Shown: positions 1-11,300 of the stretch, piece by piece
Numbering within the stretch: the stretch's first letter is position 1
Layout of the letters: the number at the start of each line of letters is the position of its first letter
The notes under the pieces: model-generated
The model's database searches: none
Told to the model about the DNA's origin: nothing
Seen by the model: only the letters and a program-made list of their open reading frames with translations
Source of the DNA: Cyrtodaria siliqua
Taxonomy: Eukaryota; Mollusca; Bivalvia; Adapedonta; Hiatellidae
NCBI GenBank assembly: GCA_037043455.1
Contig: JAWPHD010003277.1
Coordinates: 124,001-188,000, forward strand
DNA length: 64,000 nucleotides
Reading direction: 5' to 3'
Position numbers and translations under genes: made by a program

Positions 1-454
1 TCTCACTCGGGAATTATTTCCCGTATCACTTCAAAAATGTTAATTAAACTCTATATATATATTTATATGGAATAACTATACATGAGTATGTGGTCCTCAC
101 TTGCCTCCAGAAGGAATATCCTATCTCGCATCTTCAGAGGGTCACACGTGCACCGCAATCTTGATTTTTAAAAAACTCGTGTCGTCTCGTTAATATTAAT
201 GATAAGAATAGTATAACGCTAAATGTTTTTCCCCTACTAACTAATGATTAGATTGCACCAATACTATATTTAAACCTATGGTAGAATAAGAAGAAACAAT
301 GAAAACTCATTTCTTAATTATATGATAGCAGGTTTAAAGTAAAATTATAGTCCATTAATACGTCGGTACGCTAATTTTAATACTTTTCTTATCAATATTT
401 AGGTCTGGAGTCAAAAGAGGGTTTGATAGGAATATTCTCCAAATTGTCTTTCAG
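1..454. other. AT-rich DNA, no gene seen
   Basis: I see no coding exon, RNA gene or clear repeat boundary here. All frames are broken by stops within short distances. Confidence 0.5.
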
Positions 455-538
455 TAATTTACCAATATATGTTACTATGACGTTATTTACCAATATATGT
501 TACTATGACGTTATTTACCAATATATGTTACTATGACG
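455..538. repeat. 28-bp tandem repeat, 3 copies
   Basis: A unit containing 'accaatatatgttactatga' occurs three times head to tail with almost no divergence, which suggests recent slippage or duplication. Confidence 0.9.
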
Positions 539-539
539 G

Positions 540-1419
540 AGGAACAGTGCTCCTACTGGTTAATATTTTCTAATAGTAAATAAATCCCACAGGCAGATGT
601 TTTCTCCTTTCATACATTTATTTTTGTTCAATTTCTCTTTCCTTTTGTTCGCCTATTTTGGCACGACAAACAAGCCAGTGTTTTATAAATGGTAAAATCT
701 ATAAACTGGACATATAAATTCGGAGAAAGAAGAAGTGATCTCAATCATAAACACAACCGCTGTGTCGCCATTTTTTAAAAAAAAACACCAACATCCTCAA
801 TCACGATACTTCATATTTGTAATATTGGTGTTAGTCAAAATGATATATAGGGTCCTATAGAACACATTATAAAGTAGGTGCTCGTTTAGTTATACATGTA
901 TTAAATGTCACTGCTAGCCTATCATCATATCATTTTTGCCAAAGAGTTCAATAAATTAAATAATTAGCATGACCCCCGTGCAGATAATGCTAATAACTCA
1001 TGAAAGCAATGCAACATTTTCATTTTTAGTAATGATAATTTACGTCGATTTAATATTAAAAAGTGTTGCTTTTCATCTGAACAAATATATACTCGCTGTA
1101 GATGAAAGTTTCAACTTCCAAAAAGGGAGATACATTGTTAACATGCACACAAAATATATAACTAGTTTAGGATTAACAGTTTTCTTACATAATTTCTTAT
1201 AAGAGACCAAAAAATATTAATATCATAATACGGGTGTGTTTCCGATTACATGGTCGACCCACCTTTTTTGCCCTAACATTAAATAATTCCCCACTGTATT
1301 GTTCAGGAAACATGTTCTTGGTTTTGATTTGATATTGAATGAAAACAATTAAAAATATATAACAAAGTAACAATATATACTAAAACTAGAAATGTGTCAA
1401 TGGGAAACGGATGCTCCCA
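540..1419. other. AT-rich intergenic DNA, nothing recognised
   Basis: Short open frames at 969-1202 (+) and the region before 1420 resemble no family I know and have AT-driven composition. No splice-bounded exon was convincing. Confidence 0.4.
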
Positions 1420-1980
1420 CTGAAAACCGTAAAATGTGACAAAACAGGGCCGTAACTCCGGTAATACAAGGTCGATTTTGACATTGAATCGATATGCACA
1501 TCTAAACATCATAGGTAAGCATCCTGTAAAGTTTTGATACAATCGATTGAAAACTGTTGGAGGAGACTTTAACTAAAATTTGAAAAAAAAGGACGTAACG
1601 CCAGTAATAAAAATAAATCCTGAAAAGGGGATCCGTTGAAAGTAACAAACACTAACAAGAGATAAAAGTAGAAGACTCGGTTTTATTGAGTCTGTTCATG
1701 AGGGGTAATGTAAAGTGCAACACCTCTCACGCCTCCTAGCACAAGCTTAAGCGATATTCTACTTTAAAGCCACACATATTTGGCTTGATGATCCCAAAGG
1801 ACCAGTAAGTAATAACACTACTGCCTTTGACGCTCAATCTTTACCACACAGGTAAGCATCCTGTAACGTTTCGAAATATTGATTAAAACATTTGGAAGGA
1901 GATAGACACACAAACTTTTCGGGACGAACGGACGGACGGACTATATGCCACCTCACCATTCGGTGGTGGGGGCATAAAAA
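1420..1980. repeat. Dispersed repeat with 'ggacggacgga' tail
   Basis: Two related segments, each with 'ggtaagcatcctgtaa' (near 1515 and 1851), are followed by a run of 'gacgga' and a small palindrome around 'ccaccattcggtggtggggg' near 1950-1972. Such C/G palindromes after a gacgga run are common in mollusc interspersed repeats (recollection, not searched). The exact ends are not visible. Confidence 0.4.
1676..1830 (+). repeat. Dispersed repeat, copy A (pair with 2765-2915)
   Basis: Shares 'ttattgag(t/c)ctgttcatgag' at its start and 'aaaggaccagta' followed by 'gtaataacactactg' at its end with 2765-2915, about 80% alike by eye over 150 bp in the same orientation. Confidence 0.75.
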
Positions 1981-2079
1981 GTCTGCCTACACTAGTTTGA
2001 GAGTTAAACTTAAAACCTCGATATTAGCCTTCTTCCATATGTAAATCTTCCATTTGGGGATCCCAGAACAGACGTACTG

Positions 2080-2450
2080 TCACAGAAAACACAGTAGTGA
2101 TTACATTTCTGTTCATTTAGTGGCAAAAGTTTATGCCTGACTTGAAGTCTGGGTGATTGGTGAAGAGGATGTCAAGTGTTTTCTGTAACCTAGTAACCTG
2201 CCATTTGCTCCAGACTCATGTCTAGGGCAATGCCCAGCGTGTTTTCTGTGACTGTATACCTACCATAGCCTACATCAGGTACGCGGACGTCACTGCCAAC
2301 TTTGTAGATTGAATTATTTTGGATGGCCTTGCGGTTGGGGATTTCTTCTTGAGTATTAGAGAGGTAGTCTTTATCGACATTGTCTGGCGGGCGGCAGTAG
2401 GCAGTGAGTATCATATTTTTGTTCTACCGTTCAGAGTATCATATGTAACT
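2080..2450 (-). pseudogene. LINE endonuclease fragment (CR1/L2-like), degraded
   Basis: The minus strand translates from about 2414 to a 'TAYCRPPDNVDKDYLSNT' block, then 'VGSDVRVPD' and 'LGIALDMSLEQM', then, in a shifted frame near 2180-2100, 'TLDILFTNHPDF'. These match in order the apurinic endonuclease landmarks of CR1/L2-type LINE ORF2: a YRPP-like block, a GGDFN-like block (here degraded, so the catalytic GDFN is not intact), and the LDIFLTN block. Frames shift and stops occur, so this is a dead fragment with no RT attached. Confidence 0.65.
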
Positions 2451-2764
2451 GTCATTATCACATTTCAAGTCACAACGGTCCTCCAGTCGTACCATTGTGA
2501 TTCTCTTGCATTATATACTGTTAATTGTAAGTATGATTTAATAGTTTTATGTTTGTTTTGAGTCAGATCATCGAGCTCAATAACTATGGCTGTATAGAAG
2601 AATACCGCTTATAATACCCCGGTGCTAGGGAGGGAGAGAGCTGTTGCATCTTATATTACCTCTCATGAACAGACTCAATAAAACCGATTTTTCGTGTTTA
2701 GTTAGTTTAACTCTCCGATGAGATATTTTAAGTCGTTTATGTAGTCATGCATTCGAAATATCTC

Positions 2765-2915
2765 CGATTTTATTGAGCCTGTTCATGAGAGTAATTATAA
2801 TTTGCAACACCCGTCAAATCTCTAGCACAGGTTTAAATGGTAGTCTACTTTTATGCCACACGAATTTAGCTTGATGATCTCAAAGGACCAGTAGGTAATA
2901 ACACTACTGATTTGT
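2765..2915 (+). repeat. Dispersed repeat, copy B
   Basis: Second copy of the 1676-1830 element. A short inverted piece of the same start ('ctcatgaacagactcaataa') lies at 2664-2683, so arms at 2660-2695 and 2765-2795 could pair across 70 bp. Confidence 0.7.
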
Positions 2916-2999
2916 AGTCGCCAAACAACACTAAACAAACGATGGTGTGAATGTCAATACATACTGAAAAGGTGATCCCAAGGAAGCAATCGACACAAA

Positions 3000-3760
3000 C
3001 AAGAGAGAAAGGTAGCAGACCATGTTTTATTGAATTCTGATCAACTTTCAAAGTATAAAAGTAATTTAAAAACTCTTCTTCGACTAGGACTAGTCACAAC
3101 CTGACTTCTGTGGTGATGTTATTTACAAACTTGGTAGGACCCTAGGGCATGACCACTTTCATACAATCTTTAATAAACTTGCTAGAAGTTACGATCCTAT
3201 CAATTTACAACGCGTCTAGTGGTTGACCCATTTACAGTTCTCCACTATGCCTTTGTCGTTTCCAGAATGTGCGATGATCGGACAGACTGTGGATTCTATG
3301 ACGGCGCCTAAATCATGAAAGAGATAGTTATGTTTAATGTTCGACTTCAATCTTGTCTTGTCACCATGGTCATTCCCTAAATGGTTTATTATCTAGTTGC
3401 TCTGGCTTCAACAAAGTCATCGAGTACTTGTTTTTATAACTTACTTGGCTTTGTTTTTTTATATTTATTTTACTTATATTCCCCTTAAAATTATGCTGCC
3501 TAGTTTGTAATAGGATATACCTTGGCGGTGCTTTCTTGATATACACTGTACCCTTAGTAATTGGGATGACAATGGGGTAATATTAAGGTTTGATGCACGG
3601 TACACTCTAATTTACCTACCCCATCCCCCATACAATCTTCCCGACCCAGTGGTCTCTTTGCAACTGACCGTTCTCAGGCGGTACCCCTGTTTTAAAGCCT
3701 GTCATTTTGTTTTGATTTCGTGTTTTCGGTTAACTGTGCTATATGAATGCTGTCTTTTCT
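3000..3760 (+). repeat. Retroelement 3'-end family, copy 1 (plus orientation)
   Basis: Contains a degraded reading frame with 'GDVIYKL' and 'LGHDHFHTIF' (3110-3180), then a tail with 'gtaattgggatgacaatggg' (about 3556-3575) and 'ttgcaactgaccgttc'. The same blocks in the same order recur on the minus strand at 47.1, 50.5, 52.0 and 55.1 kb. The best preserved copy is 51995-52811. Confidence 0.65.
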
Positions 3761-3779
3761 GTTGTTTTAGCCATTTTGA

Positions 3780-4790
3780 AAATGCCAAACTTTAAATGCC
3801 GATAATTGCGCTTTATAGTTTAGTCAAGGAATAACCCGAATATCCATGTGTTGTTGTTTTTTTTGGATTGAAAAATGGGTACTTTATTTCAATGATATAT
3901 TTTTAAATAATGAAATACGTACAGGAGAGTTGCAGGAGATATATAAAACGCCATTAGGCGCATTTATTTAACTATTTTTTGCTCAACTAACAGCTTGGGT
4001 GGAAGACAATTACCTATGTGGAAACGCATTCCGATTTTAGGTCCTGTAGGAGTACTGTAGACAATGAGTTTGTCTCTCATGGGCTGATTAACGATAGCAT
4101 ACATTCAAAATAAGCAACTTTATTCTGCTTTTGCAGATTCTTCAAACTCCTTAAACTACAACGGAGTAATGTAACTAAAAAGGAATAATGTGTAAATATT
4201 CTATATGATATGCATTATCTTTTATTTAATATTGAAACAAAACATGTTTTAAGCTTAAAAAACAGTAATGGAGATAATGATCTTCTTTACTATGTGGTAA
4301 TAATAGACTATGACTAATATTATCATAAATAACAAACTTAATATCATGTACTATTGCAATGTGCTGCAAAGAACTGGTTAACAATTTATCATACACAACA
4401 CTACATAAACTGTATCTATCTTTATGTTCATAATCATATCTTGATTATCATGAAAGAGCACTATGTCAAATCGTTGAACACAATAAAAGTGGAACAGCAA
4501 TTCTTCTAATTAATATCATACCCGCCCATTCAAATATGCATCACCATTATTTGTTTTGTCTTCCATCACAATTCAAGAGTCAGATTTGCCTTTGAACTTT
4601 ATTAACCCTCTCCCAATCCCATTAACGCAGCAGGTAAAATGTTCAGTCCTAAATAATGTTCCACTCCTTAGGTCGTTTCATACGTATGCGTATTTTGTAC
4701 ATATCGTGTTCTTGGTGTGGTATCTAGAAACCGTCGTGATTGTTTGTTGTGATTTCCAATTGGATGGTATTTTTTTAAATCAGAAGCAGT
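3780..4790. other. AT-rich flank, no gene seen
   Basis: Low-complexity AT-rich sequence downstream (on the minus strand) of the convertase gene. No exon or repeat family recognised. Confidence 0.4.
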
Positions 4791-4796
4791 GATCTG

Positions 4797-4858
4797 TTTA
4801 TTCCCATGATGATCGACCTGTAGAATGCGCGTGCTGTTAAATTAATATTGTTTTTATT
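4797..4858 (-). promoter_or_regulatory. Candidate poly(A) signals of the convertase gene
   Basis: On the minus strand AATAAA occurs at 4858-4853 and 4802-4797, about 285 and 340 nt past the stop codon at 5141-5143. They are the first canonical hexamers I found after the stop, so 3' cleavage just below 4850 or 4790 is plausible. Confidence 0.4.
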
Positions 4859-5140
4859 TTTCTCTTGAAATACTTACTAAGCATACACATTACCAAATAG
4901 ATTGCATTATATTCATAACTTCCTTATGGAAACCTGTGTTGGAGTATTTCTCCATGTCATCAGACTGTTTTGCTCAGTCTTTTAAATAGGCTATATTCAT
5001 ACATTTGATATACACTTTCGATATTTACAAACATTGCTAACATCCAGAGATTGAGCAAAACTGTTTTGCTCCTATTTTTCATTAAAGCCTTGAATCACAT
5101 ACCGAACATGTTCTAAACTGTGCTGTTAAACCTTGTTTGT

Positions 5141-5322
5141 TTAGGTTTGTGTAAGTGGTTCGTCTGTTTGTGCTCGTTGGTATTTTGCATGAGTGCGGTA
5201 AAAATACAGTACGACTAGTACAATTACCAATCCGACTACTGTAACAGCTACACTACCAAATATAATACCGAATGTGTAGGAAGATGTCTTTGGCATGATT
5301 GGGTCAATGTTCGAGTCGAAAT
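5141..5322 (-). CDS. Convertase exon 14: stalk, transmembrane helix, cytoplasmic tail
   Basis: Acceptor TTCAG|AT at 5322; enters in phase 1 and ends at TAA 5143-5141. It encodes a short acidic stalk (DFDSNIDPIMP), a hydrophobic span of about 26 residues (YTFGIIFG to VVLYFY), then the tail RTHAKYQRAQTDEPLTQT. The tail has no acidic casein-kinase cluster or YKGL-type signal as in furin. YQRA is a weak tyrosine motif because its last residue is not bulky. It probably has different trafficking from furin. Confidence 0.85.
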
Positions 5323-8300
5323 CTGAAGTAAATAGGAAAAATACAATAACAGTTTTAATGACCAGAGAAATATTAAGTGTAAGCTCCTACTAGTTAAGAT
5401 AGTTGTCAAAAACGATTGCTGTGGGGCAATACATAATTAAAATGTTCTATATGCATGCTTGGTCAGGGCAAATTTTCTCATTTTGACAAGACTTTACCAT
5501 GGTCAGATTAGTTGTATGGCTGACTGTCTTAAAAGTTCGTACACGATCAATTTATTTTGTACATGGTCGTCGTCTGCAGTATTTGAGTGTCAAACAGCCA
5601 ACAATTCATTCATCAATTCCTGTTCGACTTTTACACTTATTTTTGTCATAACTATTATTTTTTTCTTCAGATTTGTCTTTTGTTGTTAAATTATTAATAC
5701 AATTATTTTTACTTACCTGGTGGACACTTTACAGGATGCCCTCCCTCTTTTGGGTTTTCTGTTGTACCATGCAGAATAAGCTTTTTAATAAGCATTACAC
5801 AGCTTTCTGAAATATTCCGCACATAATATTAATATACGCTCCATAGACCGTCAGACACACAATGAAGAATGCAACGCACTAATAAAAGCAATTATACGTA
5901 TATTCATTTGTATGTTATTCATTGTATTGCATTTATAAAGTATAAACATGGGTAAACGGTGAAGATCGGGAATTCCAACATGAAGTATGACTGTTTTTTC
6001 TCGAAACCGAAAGTTTGCAGTGGTTCCAATTAATAAAGTTAAGGAGGATTGGACGTTATCTATCTAAAACGGATTCCCATGACTGATTATTTTTCTTTTT
6101 ACATTGATTACGAAACAGGTTCTTGCAACTTATATTAATCACTCTCAAAGGCTTCCTGTGTAGAACCGTTTCTAAACAATGTGAATAAATTATATTGCTC
6201 AATTATATTGCTCAATGATAAATAACACGGCCACGGCGAGAATCGAGACCAAGGACCTCTCGATATTGAGTCCGACGCATGGCAATACGATGCAACATAT
6301 AAAATGTATGGTTTTCGAGTAGAAGACTACTCTGCTGTTGTTATTGTATTATTGTATAAGGCGATCGTTATACAACACCTTGTCTGAATCAGCTCAGTGG
6401 TTCGTGAGAAGAATTAGTTTGCACGAACTTAAGAGTAAGAAAGGTGAATGCAAAGATTATACCTGCAACGTTTGGTAATACAAGCTTGTATGTGTGAAGG
6501 ACATTTTGTTTAAAAGAATGTTTTGTTTTTTTCTTCATATAAGCGGATGGACGTATCGTCGCAAGGAAAATGATCATAGTAAACCAATCTCATTAAAATC
6601 ATATCTTAATTACGCTTTGATACTCTCCGCTATAGTAGTGTCGAGTATCGTAGCGTGATAAAAGGGTCTGATTTTACTGAGATTGATACTATTTGGCCAT
6701 TGGCTTAGTTAAGATAATACATGTGCAGACGATGGTCGGGTGATGCGCCAAGGCATACGGTATATGACCAGTAGAGCTTATTAGACAAGTTCACGATATT
6801 TACCATTGTGTATAGCATTGTTTATAGTCAGCTGCACAGTCCATTCACCCAGCGGATTTTCTCCCCAGAAGTGTACAGACAGGAACGTCCATAGAAGTCC
6901 TTCAACCCTCGGACTACTATCGCTGTCGAATGTAATGCTTGTCAACAATGGCGACCGCGTTCCATTAGGTGAAACAAGATGAATCTCTACATATGACATA
7001 TTCGAGCAACTTAAGTTTAATTCAAGTTGCACGTGTTCAAGGTATAGCACATTCTGAGACGAGTTGCGACAATTGCTGTTGTTTAGTTGTTTTTCGATGA
7101 TGGCAGCGTCTTTTCCGGAAGTAATTCTGAAAATGCATTAAAGCAATAATCGTGATTTGTTGATAGCATATTTTTTTTTTTAAAACTATGCTGGTTGTTA
7201 CTGCGGTTCATTTGGATATGTTTATTTTGAGTTCAAAATGTTGACAAAATGTTAATAATATGTGTTTTTTAAATACCCCATCACATTCCTGACATTTGAA
7301 CACGTCTGTTAAAACTTTGAAAAGAACGAAACCAAAAATGAATATATTGCGTATATGTCATATAAAAATAAATGTCTGTATCGTGTGTATGTTGTGATGG
7401 TCATACATACTATCACTGTCTACCCATATACGAAAATGTCCGTACTTAACGTGCGTTTCTTCACCTAGAACGATACATGTTCGCTTAAGTGGTAGAAATG
7501 GCCATGACTGTGCCCTTTCCTTCATGCGGTCTAGGTCAAGTTGTCCAAAACCAATTTGCTCATGAACTGCAAATAAACAATAAAACGTCCAATTAGTGAA
7601 TGTATTAAAGTGACAGACATGAAAAGAACAAACGAAGCATAAACAAGTTATTAACTTATATTTGTTCTACAATTATTGTGCACAGAAGAAACTTACTTTG
7701 GTGCCCGGCCCCATTACTCCTCCAGTTGGTAACATGGGCAGGTTTGTAAGCTGTCAGTACAATAATGTGTTCAATATCTCTCTTGGATAATAGCCGACTG
7801 GAAACAAAATAACAATTCCTGATAATCTGGCCGTGTAACTGGAAGCTTATCGCGTTAAATACTACATATTAGCTATAGCACGTGGTGCTCTGATTTTGGA
7901 ATACTTTTTAATGTTATTTTATTAATTAATCTAAATGTTTTTGCTTTGCATTAATATAATAAACATTTTTCAACATAAGGCATTCCTAGCTACTAATTTT
8001 GTACAATAACATATTTAGTAAAGTTATATCAGATACACTGATGAATATATAAATCTCAGATTCGTATGTGTTAGGTATGTTTATATGCCAGTGACACGTG
8101 GAATTTTCCACGTGTCAAAAAGACTGAAACTGAAGAAATGGTCTATCTTGAATGAGTATCTTGATTTACATAATACAAAGTCACGTCCATATTCTAGGGT
8201 AATCAGGAGAAAACAAAAGCATTAAACATATTGTATTTGAAATTTAGGCCACCTGTTGCATGTGTGACATTTTAATTAAATTAAATAGAACAAGCTGACA

Positions 8301-11300
8301 TTGACTTACTTGACATGCAATACCTCCGCGATGTACCCTGCAGCGACTGCTGTGGCAGCGGAGGATCCCTGGAAACCACTTATACACGTGTTGCGTAATG
8401 CTGTGGTTCTCTATAATACACATAAACATACATGATAATATACACATAATGGGATTTGTTGATTATCGACATAAATCCTTTTATTGTAGAACATGAGTTT
8501 GTGGTCACTCTGATGCACAGTTTGTGGCCCTCCTGTTTTTTGTTAGTTTTACGATTTAGTAATTTATACCCTACACCATATATCATGCCTTTCGCAATGA
8601 CGTCGAGGCAGATGGTTGTATATTAATATGGGAGATTACAATCAAAAGTATAGCATGTATCTCGGTCATTTATAAAAAATAATTATGTACATATTGAAAG
8701 TGTATACCTTTGTTGTTATTTAATGTAAATTTGTAATAAACATATGACCGATGTTGTAGGATTAATATAGATTTTAATTCAGTGGACAGGTTTATGGATA
8801 TGGTCATTGACAGGTTCAATTAAACTATTTGTTGCTTGTCGAATTTCAACACTCGTTTAGATTGTTTACTTCATAGATTGTTATTATTTGTGACTTGTTT
8901 TCTTTGTGTTTTACACATTTACGTCAATGTATGTCTGTCTTTGTGTTTTTAATATTTAAGTCAACGTATGATCGAATTGGAGTGGAGATAAAAGCTGAGC
9001 TAGATCTAAAATAACTCATCTCGTAGTTTAGGTGAAGTTCATTCGGAGATCAGTTTATAATTACATCACTGTCTGAATGAGGCGAACATGAACCGATCAC
9101 GGAGCAGGTGTTAGACTGCTCCATACTGTTTAGCGGAAATGCGCAGTGAAACAGTCTAATCAGGAGTCTGCTAAGACAATCTCAATATCTCGTTGTATAT
9201 GTTACGGACAGTTATGCTGATGTAGTCATTGGCGGATCGGGAGCTACGGAGGCGTGCCAGGGGTGCATTTGAGAATAGAACAAGAAGAAGAAGATTTTTT
9301 TTTTTTGTAACTTGACTTAAAATTATTAATTTACATCGATTGGGAAACGTGTTCTTGTAACTGAAATTAATCCCTCTCGAAAACTTCCTGGGTAGAACCA
9401 GTAGTAAGAAATGTGGATTAAGTCCCTTGCTCAAGGATAAATTGCATGGCCAAGGCGAGGATCGAACTCTGGATTAAATACGAGAGTGTTCAAATAGATG
9501 ATGGATGCATATGAAAATAAAAAGTTTTTTTAATGTAATGTGCAAGGTGTTCATTATTTTAGCAATTTATTTCAGAAATACAGTATGCTTAAACTACAGT
9601 CACACAGCCGTAATTGCCGTAAAGCAGTCCAGGGGGCCGATGACGACTCAGAACGCAGGAACTGGATGAACATGCCAGTAAAATAGATACGGATAGCAGG
9701 AGCTGGTGGTATCTCCAGAGTTCGTGAGAAGATCATTTTGCAACTGACGCCAGAGATGGTGGAGTGGCTACAAATTGTTAGAGAAGATGCAGTAATGTCC
9801 AAGTCGTAGTCGGAATCTGCAATCGATACGGTTAACGGTGGATGGCAAGTTGTGGTTGAAGGAACATACCTTGCAACTTACCTGTGGTACGTGTGAAAGG
9901 CTATATATATAAAAAGGGGAGCCCGTTACCTTTCTGGCTGAGCTCTTTATAGCAGCCCCATGATAATAATAATTTAATTAATAAGAATAGTAAATTAAAT
10001 GTGTCAGGCAAGATAATTGCGAGCATATCTGTTGAAGTCTGACCCACTATAAGCCTCCATTATATTTTTCCATATGCCATAAGTTTGAGCCTATTTCGTT
10101 TCCATATGGTATATAGCCAAACTATGCCATATGCCATATGAATAAAAATAAAAATTGGGACCCCCACTAAATAGGACTCCACTATGTAAGAATCAAAGAG
10201 TTATTAACCGAAAAGAAACTCACAAATCCGTCACCAACAGCTGCAGCCATAGCACAAGGGCATATTTCTTTGTTGCTCGGCAGTTTTCCTTTAGTGTCAA
10301 CATTCGCGACAGTAATTGTATATATACTATTAGCGTAACCATCAAAGTTGCAGTTGTCGTTTACACCGTTGCCGCTTGGGTAAACAAATATTCTTCCTCG
10401 ACACTCGCGGCCCTGTTTAAAGACATAAGGCTTTGCGATACATGTTAGATCGATACAGATCGATGAGGCCATCGACATTGTGTTGTTATACTTATTTATT
10501 TCATATTAGGAGGCTGAAAGAGCATGATATCGCCCAAAATGACATATTTTACAGTAAATTTTTGAAATAATTAGGTGGTTATCACAACATGAAAAATAAG
10601 TAACCGTTATGGTCACCGTATGTTGTCTTAGGTGAATGAGCGATTTGCCTTTTTTTTAATTTAATCATTCATTTCCCAATATATTTTTTCTTCAATTCAT
10701 GCTATTAGAAAGAAATATTTAATTTACCTCTTCGACTCCGTTTTGTAATGCGGACTGAGAGTTCACACCGGGACCATAGAATCCGTGACCATCCTGATTC
10801 CCGTAACTACACGAGAGCACATCGATATCATTCGGCTTGTACGCCAATGCTTTGGCTTCCACACTATCAGTTACGCTCCACTTGAACGCGTTAAAATAAA
10901 ACTTACAGTTGATTGCTCGCAAACCTAAATGATAGTTAAAGAAAACAAGCCTGTTACGGGCTCTAAATTATTAGAGGATTATATGTGAATATAAAAGCAT
11001 GTCTGTGTAATTTTAAAAGTTATAATTTGTATGGTCTCGTTGGCTTCAACTGGTTGAGAACAAACGTGCACTTTCAAGGAGTTAGTTCTTTCTTCATAAT
11101 TAAGTCACAGTTCAACAAAATAGAAAAAACAACAAGAAACACTTTCAAATGCTTGACTGGTAACAATCTCCTGTATATATATATCAAGTTGTCTAGTAGT
11201 CTGTCTATAATTAGCATGTTATTAATTAAAGCGAAGGTTTTTTTTAGAATAAGGATTTATAATTAAGACAAAACATGCATATGTAAATCAAATGAAGAAC

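Noticed and set aside
7465..7470. Donor G|GTGAAG for convertase exon 11
   Set aside because: It looks a better splice site than the one I chose, but it leaves a phase that gives an in-frame stop in exon 12 and removes residues that align with furin.
9572..9802. Possible additional convertase exon
   Set aside because: Lies between exons 8 and 9, which already join in phase and align with furin without a gap; the frame has no flanking AG/GT of the right phase.
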